Notes: generated by a model not told the origin, from the letters alone. 23,783 nucleotides of DNA from Candidatus Saliniplasma halalkaliphilum (GCA_019594235.1 JAFDTG010000008.1:1-23783); one strand, 5' to 3'; counted from the first letter of the stretch, positions 16,206 through 23,736 are shown. Program-made: numbers and translations.

Positions 16206-16834
16206 ATAATAATTCCGATCCTTTGAAGGTAACCATCAAATCCTATGATAAAATTGCGGAGGAATATTGTGAGAAAACTTTAGAAGGGGGAGATAGAGAA
16301 TTCCAAGAAAGAATGCTCGACATCACTTTGAATTATCTCCCTGAAAATCCAAGAGTTATAGATTTAGGTTGCGGAGACGGGCGAGATACCTTTTATTTAC
16401 ATCAAAAAGGAGTCGATGTGGTAGGTATAGACCTTTCGCAGGGGATGATCAATCTAGCTAGAAAAAAGCACTCTAATACTGCATTTTTTAAACAGGATAT
16501 GAGAAAAACTGTTTTCCCAGAAGATACATTCCATTGTGTATGGGCGAGTGTATCGATCATCAACATGCCCAAGTCTGAGTTGTCGACTATCGAATCTGAA
16601 GTCTTTAGGATATTAAACCCAGATGGGATATTTGCATTCAGTATAAAACTAGGAGAAGGAGAAGGTTTCGAAGAGAACGATATAGTATCAGGATATCCTA
16701 GATATTTCTCTTACTATTCTGTAGATGAATTGAAGAATAAATTAAAGCTGTTTGATATAATTGATAGTAAAGATTATCCAGGTGAGTTGTTCGGTAGCGA
16801 ATTCACCTATTGTTGGGCAAAACCTAGTCGGTGA
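16202..16834 (+). CDS. Class I SAM-dependent methyltransferase, substrate unknown
   Basis: 210-aa Rossmann-type methyltransferase. Motif I is VIDLGCGDGRD (~residues 56-66), the acidic ribose-binding strand end is VVGIDLSQGM (~75-84), and motif post-II/III includes FKQDMRK with FPEDTFHCVWASVSI. The central PDGIFAFSIKLGEGEG follows the usual R-x-L-x-P-G-G position. It belongs to the Methyltransf_11/25-like group, whose members act on small molecules, quinones or proteins; nothing fixes the substrate. Its ATG overlaps the LipS-like stop by 4 bases, so it is translated with the lipoate genes. Whether it acts in lipoate metabolism or is a passenger is open. It converges on the M50 gene with a 23-base gap. 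Confidence 0.85.
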   Translation: MNNNSDPLKVTIKSYDKIAEEYCEKTLEGGDREFQERMLDITLNYLPENPRVIDLGCGDGRDTFYLHQKGVDVVGIDLSQGMINLARKKHSNTAFFKQDMRKTVFPEDTFHCVWASVSIINMPKSELSTIESEVFRILNPDGIFAFSIKLGEGEGFEENDIVSGYPRYFSYYSVDELKNKLKLFDIIDSKDYPGELFGSEFTYCWAKPSR

Positions 16835-16857
16835 TATATACAACTCTTTTATCCTCT

Positions 16858-17526
16858 CTATAAAAATCCAGATAGTGGTCCTAGAATATATCCCGCAGCG
16901 AGAGTACCAACTATCAAACCGGCCAGAATAAAGTAATATTTCACATTCCAACTAAATATTTTATATCCGTCTAATGGACCGAAGGGGAGTAAATTAAACC
17001 CACCTATGAAAAGGTTTACAAATGAAACGAATGCGAAAATGAATCCTAAAAGTCCATAACCTATTAAATGCAGTGCAAACGATATAGATAAAAATACAGC
17101 TCCAACTATCCAATTTGTAAAAGGTCCAGCCGCGCTTATCTTGCCATTTTGATCTTTTGTTATATTGCCTTGGATCATAACGGCTCCAGGTGCTGCAAAT
17201 ACAAAACCAAACATACTAAAAACCAAAGCCATCATCAAGCCCCATGTCCACATACGAAATTCTGCCCAACATCCGTATTTTCTAGCAATTTTTCGATGGG
17301 CCAATTCATGGAATAAGAATGCTGTTCCTACTGACAAAAATGATATACCGAGGAACAATGGAAAAGCTGGATTCGTGATTCCTTGAAAACCTCCTGAAAA
17401 GCTTATTGCGAAGGCTAAGGTGAGTACACCAAGAGCAATCAATAGATGCTTTTTTTCAGTTTTACTTGTTCCTCTTTGATTAAAATTTATCTGATAGTTT
17501 GGTCTAATCTTTAACAACCTCCTCAT
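16858..17526 (-). CDS. M50 (site-2) intramembrane metalloprotease-like protein
   Basis: 222-aa polytopic membrane protein with about six hydrophobic segments. The zinc motif HELAH is at residues 73-77 inside a membrane helix (FLFHELAHRKIARKYG), and the third metal ligand motif N-x2-P-x2-P-L-D-G is at ~178-187 (NLLPFGPLDGYKIF, D186). Both are diagnostic of site-2 proteases, which cut membrane-bound substrates such as anchored regulators. It has no PDZ or CBS domain, matching the short archaeal forms. The start at ATG 17526 makes the gene overlap the DHH gene by 23 bases. That overlap is long but the two are on the same strand and surely cotranscribed. A GGAGG lies just inside the coding start, so a slightly later non-ATG start cannot be excluded. 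The substrate is unknown. Confidence 0.88.
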   Translation of the reverse strand: MRRLLKIRPNYQINFNQRGTSKTEKKHLLIALGVLTLAFAISFSGGFQGITNPAFPLFLGISFLSVGTAFLFHELAHRKIARKYGCWAEFRMWTWGLMMALVFSMFGFVFAAPGAVMIQGNITKDQNGKISAAGPFTNWIVGAVFLSISFALHLIGYGLLGFIFAFVSFVNLFIGGFNLLPFGPLDGYKIFSWNVKYYFILAGLIVGTLAAGYILGPLSGFL

Positions 17527-18877
17527 TAAATATTTCTTCTATCCTATCTTTGGCATCTTCAACACTGTCAAATACCGAGAGATCTATAACACCGCCAGCA
17601 GAGTGTTGATGACCTCCTGCGCTTCCAATCGATGAGAATGCTTTTTTCATCCCTTTTCCTATATCCAGTTTAAGTTCTTTGCTTCTAGCTGACATATATA
17701 TTTTATTGTTTAATAAACCATATACGAGTACATTACTAATGTCTCTTTCTTGGGATAATATGTTTGCGATTTGTGGTATATCATCTTTTTCAGAAACCTT
17801 GCCAGCATACGCGACTAAGCTATCATCCTTGAATTTTCGATTCACGATAGCTTCACCAAGTGCACTAACGGTATCTGGATTTATTGGTGGACTTTCAAGG
17901 ATATCTAACAAGTCTTTATCTTCTATAGCTGAAAGGAACGAGATCATCTTGAAATCTTGAACAAATATATTTTTTGTAAAGTTATCTGTATCCACTTTGA
18001 TACCATATAATAAACATGATGCAAGTATCGACGATATTTCAATACCCAAATTCAAAAGATGCTTGGTCATTAGGGTAGAAGTAGCACCAACGTCTGTTCG
18101 AATCTCAGCATAACCTGTTTGTTTGACATCTTTATTTGTTCTATGATGGTCTATAATAATATCCGCATTCGTTTCTTCAGGAAGTAAATTATTTGATCCT
18201 GGCTTGGCAAAATCTAGGAAAACTAACATATCTGAATCATCAATTATATCTTTAATTTCTCCTTCTTCAATTTTAGTCATTTTTATCTGCGTACTTTCAA
18301 TAATTATCTCGTTTTCTGGATGACCAATATTGCCGCTATAATAAGTATTGAAATTTTTATTAAAATTTTCACAGATTTTCTCAAATGCCATTGCAGAAGC
18401 AAAGGCATCTGGATCAGGATTGTTGTGTAAAAATATTGAGATATCTTTTTTACTTTTTTCAACGATATCAGCTATCCTTTCACTGTTAGATTTACTTTCA
18501 ATATCATCAAGTTTCTTTAAAAAGGAGCTACTTACTAATTCATCTTTTACAATGATGTCATCAACATGGTGGTCTTTTAATTTTTGTGTTTCATCTTGGA
18601 AAGCTATGGAGATCACTTTACATCCTTTGGATTTTTTCTTTATATTTTTTAAAACGTCGATTTTTTTATCTAATTCTGTTTTTAGTAAAAAAATGATACT
18701 GTCATTCTTCACTGATTTGTATAATTGCTCCACACTTTTTATTTCAAACTCCTCAACCTTTTTTAGTTCAACTTCACTGATATTTTGAGTATAGATTTCA
18801 TACCCATATCCCCTATATTCAAAAGATCTAGCTAGGTTTTCTGCAATTTCATTCCATCCTACAATCATATATTTCAT
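17504..18877 (-). CDS. TrkA-N-like/DHH-DHHA1 phosphoesterase
   Basis: 457-aa protein. Residues 1-~115 form a TrkA-N/RCK-like Rossmann domain (MIVGWNEIAENLARS), with a degenerate nucleotide loop instead of GxGxxG. Residues ~145-300 are a DHH phosphoesterase domain with the metal-binding motifs FLHNNPDPDAFASA (H151, D155, D157), VFLDFA (D222) and DHH (243-245). The C-terminal DHHA1 domain carries GSAGGHQHSAGG (~418-429). This combination is a conserved archaeal family. DHH/DHHA1 enzymes hydrolyse short oligonucleotides, pAp or cyclic dinucleotides, so an NrnA-like or c-di-AMP-related role is plausible but unproven. A TATA box ~28 bases upstream predicts a nearly leaderless mRNA. The overlap with the M50 protease gene suggests related function or at least fixed stoichiometry. 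Confidence 0.88.
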   Translation of the reverse strand: MKYMIVGWNEIAENLARSFEYRGYGYEIYTQNISEVELKKVEEFEIKSVEQLYKSVKNDSIIFLLKTELDKKIDVLKNIKKKSKGCKVISIAFQDETQKLKDHHVDDIIVKDELVSSSFLKKLDDIESKSNSERIADIVEKSKKDISIFLHNNPDPDAFASAMAFEKICENFNKNFNTYYSGNIGHPENEIIIESTQIKMTKIEEGEIKDIIDDSDMLVFLDFAKPGSNNLLPEETNADIIIDHHRTNKDVKQTGYAEIRTDVGATSTLMTKHLLNLGIEISSILASCLLYGIKVDTDNFTKNIFVQDFKMISFLSAIEDKDLLDILESPPINPDTVSALGEAIVNRKFKDDSLVAYAGKVSEKDDIPQIANILSQERDISNVLVYGLLNNKIYMSARSKELKLDIGKGMKKAFSSIGSAGGHQHSAGGVIDLSVFDSVEDAKDRIEEIFNEEVVKD

Positions 18878-18898
18878 ACATTCACCGTTAATTATGGT

Positions 18899-18911
18899 TA
18901 TCTATATATGG
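18899..18911 (-). promoter_or_regulatory. TATA-box promoter of the DHH/M50 operon
   Basis: On the - strand CCATATATAGATA is centred near 18905, about 28 bases before the ATG at 18877. It lies in the 71-base gap after the DUF835 gene. Confidence 0.5.
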
Positions 18912-18948
18912 AGAGTTAGATATATTATAATATTGATTTAAGTATGTG

Positions 18949-19683
18949 TTAGACAACTACATCAAATTCAGCCTTCAATATACCCAATCTTTTCTCTTTG
19001 ATAGAGGATTCCGGTATTGAACAAATCAAGAATCCGTTTTTTTCACTAACATTATCCATAGTCCATCCTATGAATCTTTGCAATTTATTGAAACTTGTGT
19101 AATTAATGATGCTTTGAATACCAGACATGAATATCACACCTTCTTCATTTGATTTTAAGAAAGTACCTATCAATGATGATAATTTCTGGAGGTTAGAAGG
19201 TGACACAGTTTTTATTTCATAATCAAATTCAGAGAAATCTTTTCTGCTGCTTTTGGAAAGCCATATGAAGCTCACATCAGAACCGAATTCAAATCTTTTG
19301 ATAATTTTATCTGGTGAATCTCTCGATATAAATAATCCGTTTCTTTCTTCTGAAATCAATGTACTAAATTTGTTAATGCTGTCATCTGGATTCTCTTCTA
19401 TCAATAATAGACCTTCTCCGTTATATAAGTCAACTTCCAGATCACTGGTTACCTTTTCACTTTCTGTTTCTGGTTCTTCAAAAAATAGTGGCGAAGGGTC
19501 TTCCTTGAGATCAACTTTCTTTGACTTTACATCCTGATACAAAGTCCCCAATCGACTTTCAATTCTACTTTTAAGTTCCCATCCATCATATCTCGAGACC
19601 ATATGTTTAATTTTGGACCAGGCTTCCTTCTGTCCTTCTTCGTAACCTCTCAAATAGAGTTCTATCTTTTTTTCCTGGTCCAT
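18949..19683 (-). CDS. DUF835-family protein
   Basis: 244-aa soluble protein. The C-terminal ~150 residues fit the DUF835 family common in euryarchaea: GLLIIEENPDDSINKFSTLI, then NGLFISRDSPDKI, FIWLSKS, a GVIFMSGIQSIINYTSFNKL block and a NGFLICSIPE strand. It resembles a MEDS/RecA-like P-loop remnant without an obvious Walker A. The N-terminal ~60 residues are helical and charged (YLRGYEEGQKEAWSKIKHMV). In other archaea DUF835 often accompanies sensor proteins; its biochemical role is unknown. ATG 19683 is chosen because AGGTGA lies just upstream; a GTG at 19692 would sit on that site. It follows the PAC2 gene by 13 bases, so it belongs to the nop10-PAC2 transcript. Confidence 0.8.
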   Translation of the reverse strand: MDQEKKIELYLRGYEEGQKEAWSKIKHMVSRYDGWELKSRIESRLGTLYQDVKSKKVDLKEDPSPLFFEEPETESEKVTSDLEVDLYNGEGLLLIEENPDDSINKFSTLISEERNGLFISRDSPDKIIKRFEFGSDVSFIWLSKSSRKDFSEFDYEIKTVSPSNLQKLSSLIGTFLKSNEEGVIFMSGIQSIINYTSFNKLQRFIGWTMDNVSEKNGFLICSIPESSIKEKRLGILKAEFDVVV

Positions 19684-19696
19684 ATATATCACCTAT

Positions 19697-20473
19697 TTAA
19701 CCGATATAACTTAGGTCTTCTTTACCTGTATCCTGCTGCATACCAGTACTTGGATCCATCTCTTTGAGTTTTGTAGTCAATGATTCAACTTCTTTTGCTT
19801 TGTCATCTAATTTATCATATTCCACTTCGAATCCAAGAGATTTTACAAGAATCTTTAATACAGCTCTTGCTGCACCAGGATCGACGAAGTAACCAGATGT
19901 TTCTCCCATCAAGCAGATTCCATTGATGTTATACAATCTTTTACCCATTCCTAGTAATAAACCACTTGCACCGACTATACCCGATGAAGGATGCTCTTCT
20001 GAAAAAACGACTCCAAGTTCCTCCATCTCATCGATAAGCTCTTCATCAGTCACAGCACCTAAAACGTCCGGTTTCTCAACCATTTCTCCCTGACCATATC
20101 CTCCCAAAGAAAATATCTTTTTAACATCGTGATCTTCAGACATCGATAAAATCTTGTCAGTTAATTGATATTGTCCTTGTGGAGTCATACCTTGATAATC
20201 CCCTGTAAGAATCAACAGATCTATATTATCCTTGCCAACATCTTTTTTATAATATAACTCGTTGTTAACCAGTTCAGCTAGACCCTCCTCGCTCACTAAA
20301 ACCTGAGGTGGTAGATAGATAGAATATATTTCACAGAATAATTCAGCATCAATTTCGTCTATTAAATGTTCTGCCGCTAATTTACCTACATTTCCTACAC
20401 CTGGCAAACCTTCGATTAGAACAGTATTTTCAAGTTTTGGTCTTTCTTTGAATTTTAAAACTATATCTTCCAT
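19697..20473 (-). CDS. PAC2-family (proteasome assembly chaperone-like) protein
   Basis: 258-aa protein of the archaeal PAC2 family (PF09754-type), homologous to the eukaryotic proteasome-assembly chaperone PAC2. The N-terminal LIEGLPGVGNVGKLAAEHLID (~19-39) is the family hallmark, with LPPQVLVSEEGLAEL and LILTGDYQGMTPQGQY following. GICLMGETSGYFVDPGAARAVL (~190-211) is the second conserved block. The C-terminal ~40 residues are charged and possibly coiled. The biochemical role in archaea is not settled. It starts 4 bases after nop10, a gene pairing seen in many archaea, and a GGTGT within the nop10 end can serve as its ribosome site. DUF835 follows 13 bases downstream. Confidence 0.92.
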   Translation of the reverse strand: MEDIVLKFKERPKLENTVLIEGLPGVGNVGKLAAEHLIDEIDAELFCEIYSIYLPPQVLVSEEGLAELVNNELYYKKDVGKDNIDLLILTGDYQGMTPQGQYQLTDKILSMSEDHDVKKIFSLGGYGQGEMVEKPDVLGAVTDEELIDEMEELGVVFSEEHPSSGIVGASGLLLGMGKRLYNINGICLMGETSGYFVDPGAARAVLKILVKSLGFEVEYDKLDDKAKEVESLTTKLKEMDPSTGMQQDTGKEDLSYIG

Positions 20474-20477
20474 TTTA

Positions 20478-20651
20478 TTAACACCTTGAATTATTGCTTT
20501 TTATCTTTTTTTGTTTTCTTCGATAAGTGCCGTATTTATCTTTAGGAGAGTATTTAGGAGGGGCGGGATTAATAGTTTTTGCTCCACATTTTTTACATGT
20601 TTCATCTAAAGAGTATATATTACAGTTTTCACACTTTCTTATCTTTTTCAT
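20478..20651 (-). CDS. nop10: Nop10, H/ACA ribonucleoprotein subunit
   Basis: 57-aa protein. It begins MKKIRKCENCNIYSLDETCK and continues with KCGAKTINPAPPKYSPKDKY, then GTYRRK. The zinc-binding cysteines are C7, C10, C19 and C22, and the P-P-K-Y-S-P-x-D-x-Y-G-x-Y-R-R block is diagnostic of Nop10. It binds the Cbf5 pseudouridine synthase and H/ACA guide RNA to modify rRNA. Length and sequence are normal for archaea, apart from a lysine-rich tail ending in cysteine. It lies 42 bases after the transaldolase stop and 4 bases before the PAC2 start. A TATA-like CTTAAATATACAT (- strand, near 20682-20694) may give it its own promoter; otherwise it is the tail of the pentose-phosphate transcript. Confidence 0.95.
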   Translation of the reverse strand: MKKIRKCENCNIYSLDETCKKCGAKTINPAPPKYSPKDKYGTYRRKQKKIKSNNSRC

Positions 20652-20692
20652 CGTCCCAGTCCTTATGACTTAAACATTAATCGAATGTATAT

Positions 20693-21598
20693 TTAAGACT
20701 TTTCTACGATGTCTTTATATTCTGGGATGACATCTTTGGTGAAACTCTTCATTCCTTCTTTAGTCTTGTAATGTGTCATCATTTTTTTAATAACATTGAA
20801 AGGAATAGTCGCAATTTCAGCACCGACCTCTGCACATTGTCTGACTTGTCTTTCAGTTCTTATACTTGCGGCTATAATCTTAGTATCAAATCCGTAATTG
20901 GCATATATCTGTTTTATAGACCATACGAGATCAACACCGGAAAGAATTCCATCATCATTCCCCCATTCATAAAGATTCATGATTTCTTTGTTTTTGTATA
21001 CTGTTTTATCCCAGTCTAAATCTTTTATATTACTTTTTAACTTTTGATCTCTAACAACATCAACTAATTCTTGAGGGAAATAAGTACCCTTAGGATAGTC
21101 TTCTCCTCTTTTCATACCCATGTTTGTTCGTATATAGTCATCTATTCTTCCCAAAAAAGGACTAACGTAGTCAGCTCCTGCTTTAGCTGCCATCAAAGCT
21201 TGATTAGGACTCATTACTAATGTACAATTAACAGGTATTCCTTTATCCGTAAGATGTTTGATAGCTTTCACACCAGTGAAATTATCGTCGTCTTGTTCCA
21301 TGGCTGTATTTATCGGAACTTTGATTACCACGTTATTATTCACATCGTTAAATCTATTGTACAATATTTCGGCTTCTTTAACTATATCGTCATAACATGA
21401 TCCGCATACTTCTAAACTTACGGGACCGTCTACTGTTTTCAGGATCTCTTTAATATGTTCTTCTAAACTTTTACCATCTTCCTGCTCTTCGACAGCTTTT
21501 TTTATCAAGGATGGATTGGTAGTTACACCATCTAATATCCCCCATGATTCAGCTTTCTTTATTTCTTCTAATTTTGCAGTATCTACAAATATATCCAT
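20693..21598 (-). CDS. tal: Transaldolase / fructose-6-phosphate aldolase-family protein with a large insert
   Basis: Class I aldolase-fold enzyme of the short transaldolase group, transferring dihydroxyacetone units between sugar phosphates (non-oxidative pentose-phosphate pathway). The fold markers are MDIFVDTAKLEEI (D6), DGVTTNPSLIKK (N28), the Schiff-base lysine K93 in VVIKVPINTA, NCTLVMSPNQALMAAKAGA, YVSPFLGRIDD (~145-154) and IIAASIRTERQV, then AGADIATIPF-like EVGAEIATIPFNV. Typical members are ~215-220 aa; this one is 301. The excess is mainly ~65 residues (155-219; EDYPKGTYFPQELVD ... YEWGNDDGILS) between GRIDD and the GVDLVWSIKQIY helix. An extended loop also follows the Schiff-base lysine. 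All catalytic elements remain. AGGAGATG lies 5 bases before the ATG, 15 bases after the transketolase stop. Confidence 0.88.
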   Translation of the reverse strand: MDIFVDTAKLEEIKKAESWGILDGVTTNPSLIKKAVEEQEDGKSLEEHIKEILKTVDGPVSLEVCGSCYDDIVKEAEILYNRFNDVNNNVVIKVPINTAMEQDDDNFTGVKAIKHLTDKGIPVNCTLVMSPNQALMAAKAGADYVSPFLGRIDDYIRTNMGMKRGEDYPKGTYFPQELVDVVRDQKLKSNIKDLDWDKTVYKNKEIMNLYEWGNDDGILSGVDLVWSIKQIYANYGFDTKIIAASIRTERQVRQCAEVGAEIATIPFNVIKKMMTHYKTKEGMKSFTKDVIPEYKDIVEKS

Positions 21599-21613
21599 AA
21601 TTACATCTCCTTT

Positions 21614-22555
21614 TTATCTTCTTGAAATAACATCATGAGCACTTTCAACTATGTGCTCTGCAGTGAGTCCATATTTTTCCATGAGTTCATCACTCTCTCC
21701 GGACTCACCAAATACATTTGGAACACCAACTCGTTTCATTGGTACGTGGTAGTTCTCTGAAAGGACCTGTGAAATTCCACTACCCATACCCTGACTTACA
21801 ACGTGCTCCTCTGCTGTTACAACACCTCCAGTGTCTTTTGCAGCCTTTATTATAGTTTTATTATCCAACGGTTTGATTGTACTCATATTGATAACTCTAG
21901 CATCAATATCGTGTTTCTTTTCTAATATTTTGGCAGCTTTAAGACATCTTGAAACCATAATTCCCGTGCCGATTAAAGTGACATCGCTCCCATCTTTAAG
22001 CATAGATGCCTTGCCGAATCCAAATTCAGAGTCTTCATCGGTTATGATAGGTATACTCGATCTCCCCATCCTCATGTATATTGGTCCATCAATATCAGCA
22101 ATTTTTTTTGTTGCTTTATAGCTTTCATGATAATCCGCTGGGGCTACGACCTTCATATTAGGTAAAACCCGCATCAATGCGATATCTTCCAACATCTGAT
22201 GTGAAGCTCCATCGCCACCTACTGTTATTCCAGCATGGGTTGAAACCAGCTTCACATTTAATTCAGGATAAGCTACGCTCTGCCTAACTTGGTCATAAGC
22301 TCTGCCTGTTGCAAAAACCGCGAATGTACTTGCAAAAACAGTTTTACCGGAACATGCTAATCCAGCTGAAATACCTGTCATATTTTGTTCTGCAATTCCA
22401 CAGTTAAACATCCTTTCTGGGAATTCGTCTCCAAATTTAGCTACTCTGCAGGATCCACAAAGATCAGCTCCAATCACAACTATGTCTTCTCTACTCCTAC
22501 CTAGCTCAACTAGAGCTTTACCATATGCATCCCGCTGCTTTGCCATTTCCCACAT
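21614..22555 (-). CDS. tktB: Transketolase, C-terminal subunit
   Basis: Second half of the split transketolase found in many archaea and some bacteria: pyrimidine-binding plus C-terminal domains, 313 aa. The catalytic glutamate that activates thiamine diphosphate is E56 in FNCGIAEQNMTGISAGLA. HAGITVGGDGASHQMLEDIA (~111-130) is the conserved loop. GTGIMVSRCLKAAKILEKK and VTAEEHVVSQGMGSGIS belong to the C-terminal domain. ATG 22555 is preferred: it shares its first base with the stop of the N-terminal subunit (TGATG) and stands 7 bases after GGAGGTG. A GTG at 22558 is the alternative. With its partner it moves two-carbon units between pentose, tetrose and hexose phosphates, supplying ribose where no oxidative branch exists. 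Confidence 0.94.
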   Translation of the reverse strand: MWEMAKQRDAYGKALVELGRSREDIVVIGADLCGSCRVAKFGDEFPERMFNCGIAEQNMTGISAGLACSGKTVFASTFAVFATGRAYDQVRQSVAYPELNVKLVSTHAGITVGGDGASHQMLEDIALMRVLPNMKVVAPADYHESYKATKKIADIDGPIYMRMGRSSIPIITDEDSEFGFGKASMLKDGSDVTLIGTGIMVSRCLKAAKILEKKHDIDARVINMSTIKPLDNKTIIKAAKDTGGVVTAEEHVVSQGMGSGISQVLSENYHVPMKRVGVPNVFGESGESDELMEKYGLTAEHIVESAHDVISRR

Positions 22556-23391
22556 CACTCATCACCTCCAAGGGCTTCAAGAGCGATTTGTAGCTGCTCA
22601 TCATTTGCAGCTTTTCCATGAAATGCTAAAGAACCTTCCATAAATGGAACACCTTTTCCTTTAACTGTATGTGCTATTATCATCGTGGGTTCCTTTTCTA
22701 CTTGCTCTGCTTCTTCAAGTGCGTCTATTATCTCATACAGATTATGACCGTTTATCTCTATAACATGCCATCCGAATGATCTCCATTTTGAAACTATAGG
22801 TTCTATGGAAACTACCTCATTAGTTGAACCATCTATCTGAAGATTATTTCTATCTAAAAAAGCGATTAGATTATCGAGTTTGTTGTGGCTTGCGAACATA
22901 GCAGACTCCCAAATTTGACCAGATTGCATCTCGCCATCACCACAGATAACAAACACTCTGTGAGCTTTTCTATCAATTTTGGCTGCAAGTGCCATACCCG
23001 CAGCGATTGAAATACCTTGGCCTAAAGAACCAGTGGAAGCATCGACACCGGGTGTTTTGTTCATATCTGGATGTCCCTGAAGTCTTGAACCGAGTTTTCT
23101 TAAAGTCATCAATTCCTCCACTTCAAAATATCCCGATTCAGCTAAAACTCCATACAAAGCTGGCGCGGCATGACCTTTACTTAAAACAAACCTATCTCGA
23201 TCTTCCCATGCTGGGTTGTTAGGATCATGGTTCATGAAATGAAAATAAAGCGTTGTTAAGATGTCAGTTGCTGACAGTGATCCTCCAGGATGTCCTGATC
23301 CCGCTTCATGTGTACTTCTCACTATATGGATTCTAACTTTTCGTGCTATTTCTTCTAATTCTTTTATTTTAGATTCGTCGACTGATGGCAT
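22555..23391 (-). CDS. tktA: Transketolase, N-terminal subunit
   Basis: 278-aa thiamine diphosphate-binding subunit. GSGHPGGSLSATD (H34) and SKGHAAPALYG are the transketolase substrate-site histidine motifs. The cofactor motif runs from GDGEMQSGQ (151-159) to NN (182-183), the standard ~30-residue spacing. GSLGQGISIAAGMALAAK and AHTVKGKGVPFMEGSLAFHG complete the family pattern. It is first in the operon, overlapped by the C-terminal subunit. Upstream on the - strand an A/T-rich AAGATAATAATG near 23444 could be its TATA box, giving a ~27-base leader with a G-rich stretch 10 bases before the ATG. 1-deoxyxylulose-5-phosphate synthase is ruled out by size and motifs. Confidence 0.95.
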   Translation of the reverse strand: MPSVDESKIKELEEIARKVRIHIVRSTHEAGSGHPGGSLSATDILTTLYFHFMNHDPNNPAWEDRDRFVLSKGHAAPALYGVLAESGYFEVEELMTLRKLGSRLQGHPDMNKTPGVDASTGSLGQGISIAAGMALAAKIDRKAHRVFVICGDGEMQSGQIWESAMFASHNKLDNLIAFLDRNNLQIDGSTNEVVSIEPIVSKWRSFGWHVIEINGHNLYEIIDALEEAEQVEKEPTMIIAHTVKGKGVPFMEGSLAFHGKAANDEQLQIALEALGGDE

Positions 23392-23539
23392 TTGTGGTAT
23401 TCCCCCAATTGGTTTTCAGCAAGGACTATTACCTTAGCATTATTATCTTTTTCGGGAGGAAGCATGATATCCAAAAATTCTAGAGGGAAAACTTTTTTTA
23501 ATGAATGGATATACCTCTACCTAAATAGACAAATTGTTG

Positions 23540-23559
23540 TTCACCTTGCGGGAATAGCT
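23540..23559 (+). repeat. 20-base direct repeat, copy 1
   Basis: This stretch is identical to 23632-23651. It starts TTCACCTT and ends with the first 12 bases of tRNA-Ser (GCGGGAATAGCT). The offset between copies is 92 bases. Confidence 0.9.
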
Positions 23560-23615
23560 TTCGGGGAATCGTAGACTCCCCTAGATCCTCGGAAATAAAA
23601 AACCCATTTCCTGCG
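23548..23615 (+). pseudogene. tRNA-like relic upstream of tRNA-Ser
   Basis: The 5' end GCGGGAATAGCT equals the first 12 bases of the tRNA-Ser downstream. The 3' end CCCATTTCCTGCG matches the tRNA end CCCGCTTCCCGCG at 10 of 13 positions, including a G at the discriminator place. The two ends can pair as a 7-base acceptor stem with one G-T wobble. The 68-base interior keeps a TAGACT matching the anticodon-arm start and a GGGGA/TCCCC hairpin, but has no proper T loop, D stem or long variable arm. A decayed duplicate is the simplest reading; a structured processed RNA is the alternative. Confidence 0.45.
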
Positions 23616-23631
23616 GACAGTACCTTCGCTA

Positions 23632-23651
23632 TTCACCTTGCGGGAATAGCT
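23632..23651 (+). repeat. 20-base direct repeat, copy 2
   Basis: Identical to 23540-23559. This copy overlaps the 5' end of the intact tRNA-Ser and 8 bases of its upstream flank. Confidence 0.9.
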
Positions 23652-23724
23652 CAGCCTGGTAGGGCGATAGACTGCTAATCTATTGGTGCTTTGCACCACG
23701 CGGGTTCGAGTCCCGCTTCCCGCG
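23640..23724 (+). tRNA. tRNA-Ser (anticodon GCU)
   Basis: An 85-base type II tRNA decoding AGC/AGU. The acceptor stem is GCGGGAA with TTCCCGC. The D stem is GCTC/GGGC and the anticodon stem ATAGA/TCTAT, with loop CTGCTAA, so GCT is at positions 34-36. The long variable arm is GGTGC-TTT-GCACC, typical of serine. The T arm is GCGGG-TTCGAGT-CCCGC. The discriminator base is G, as in archaeal tRNA-Ser. There is no intron, and CCA is not encoded (CTT follows). Confidence 0.96.
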
Positions 23725-23728
23725 CTTA

Positions 23729-23736
23729 CTTTTTTC
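23729..23736 (+). terminator. T-run terminator after tRNA-Ser
   Basis: CTTTTTTC begins 5 bases after the tRNA discriminator base. This is a typical archaeal oligo-T termination signal. Confidence 0.5.

Larger units (their letters stand above)
23392..23639. other. Intergenic region between tktA and tRNA-Ser
   Basis: This 248-base gap holds the presumed tktA promoter (- strand, near 23438-23450), a tRNA-like relic at 23548-23615, and an A-rich stretch near 23590-23603 that may serve as the tRNA TATA region. A short hairpin, GGGGA (23563-23567) with TCCCC (23577-23581), lies inside the relic. No convincing protein gene is present. Confidence 0.5.

Noticed and set aside
23464..23574. Possible 36-aa ORF (ATG 23464) preceded by GGGAGGA
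   Set aside because: The ribosome-site spacing is too short, the end of the frame runs through the tRNA-like relic, and the peptide shows no recognisable features.
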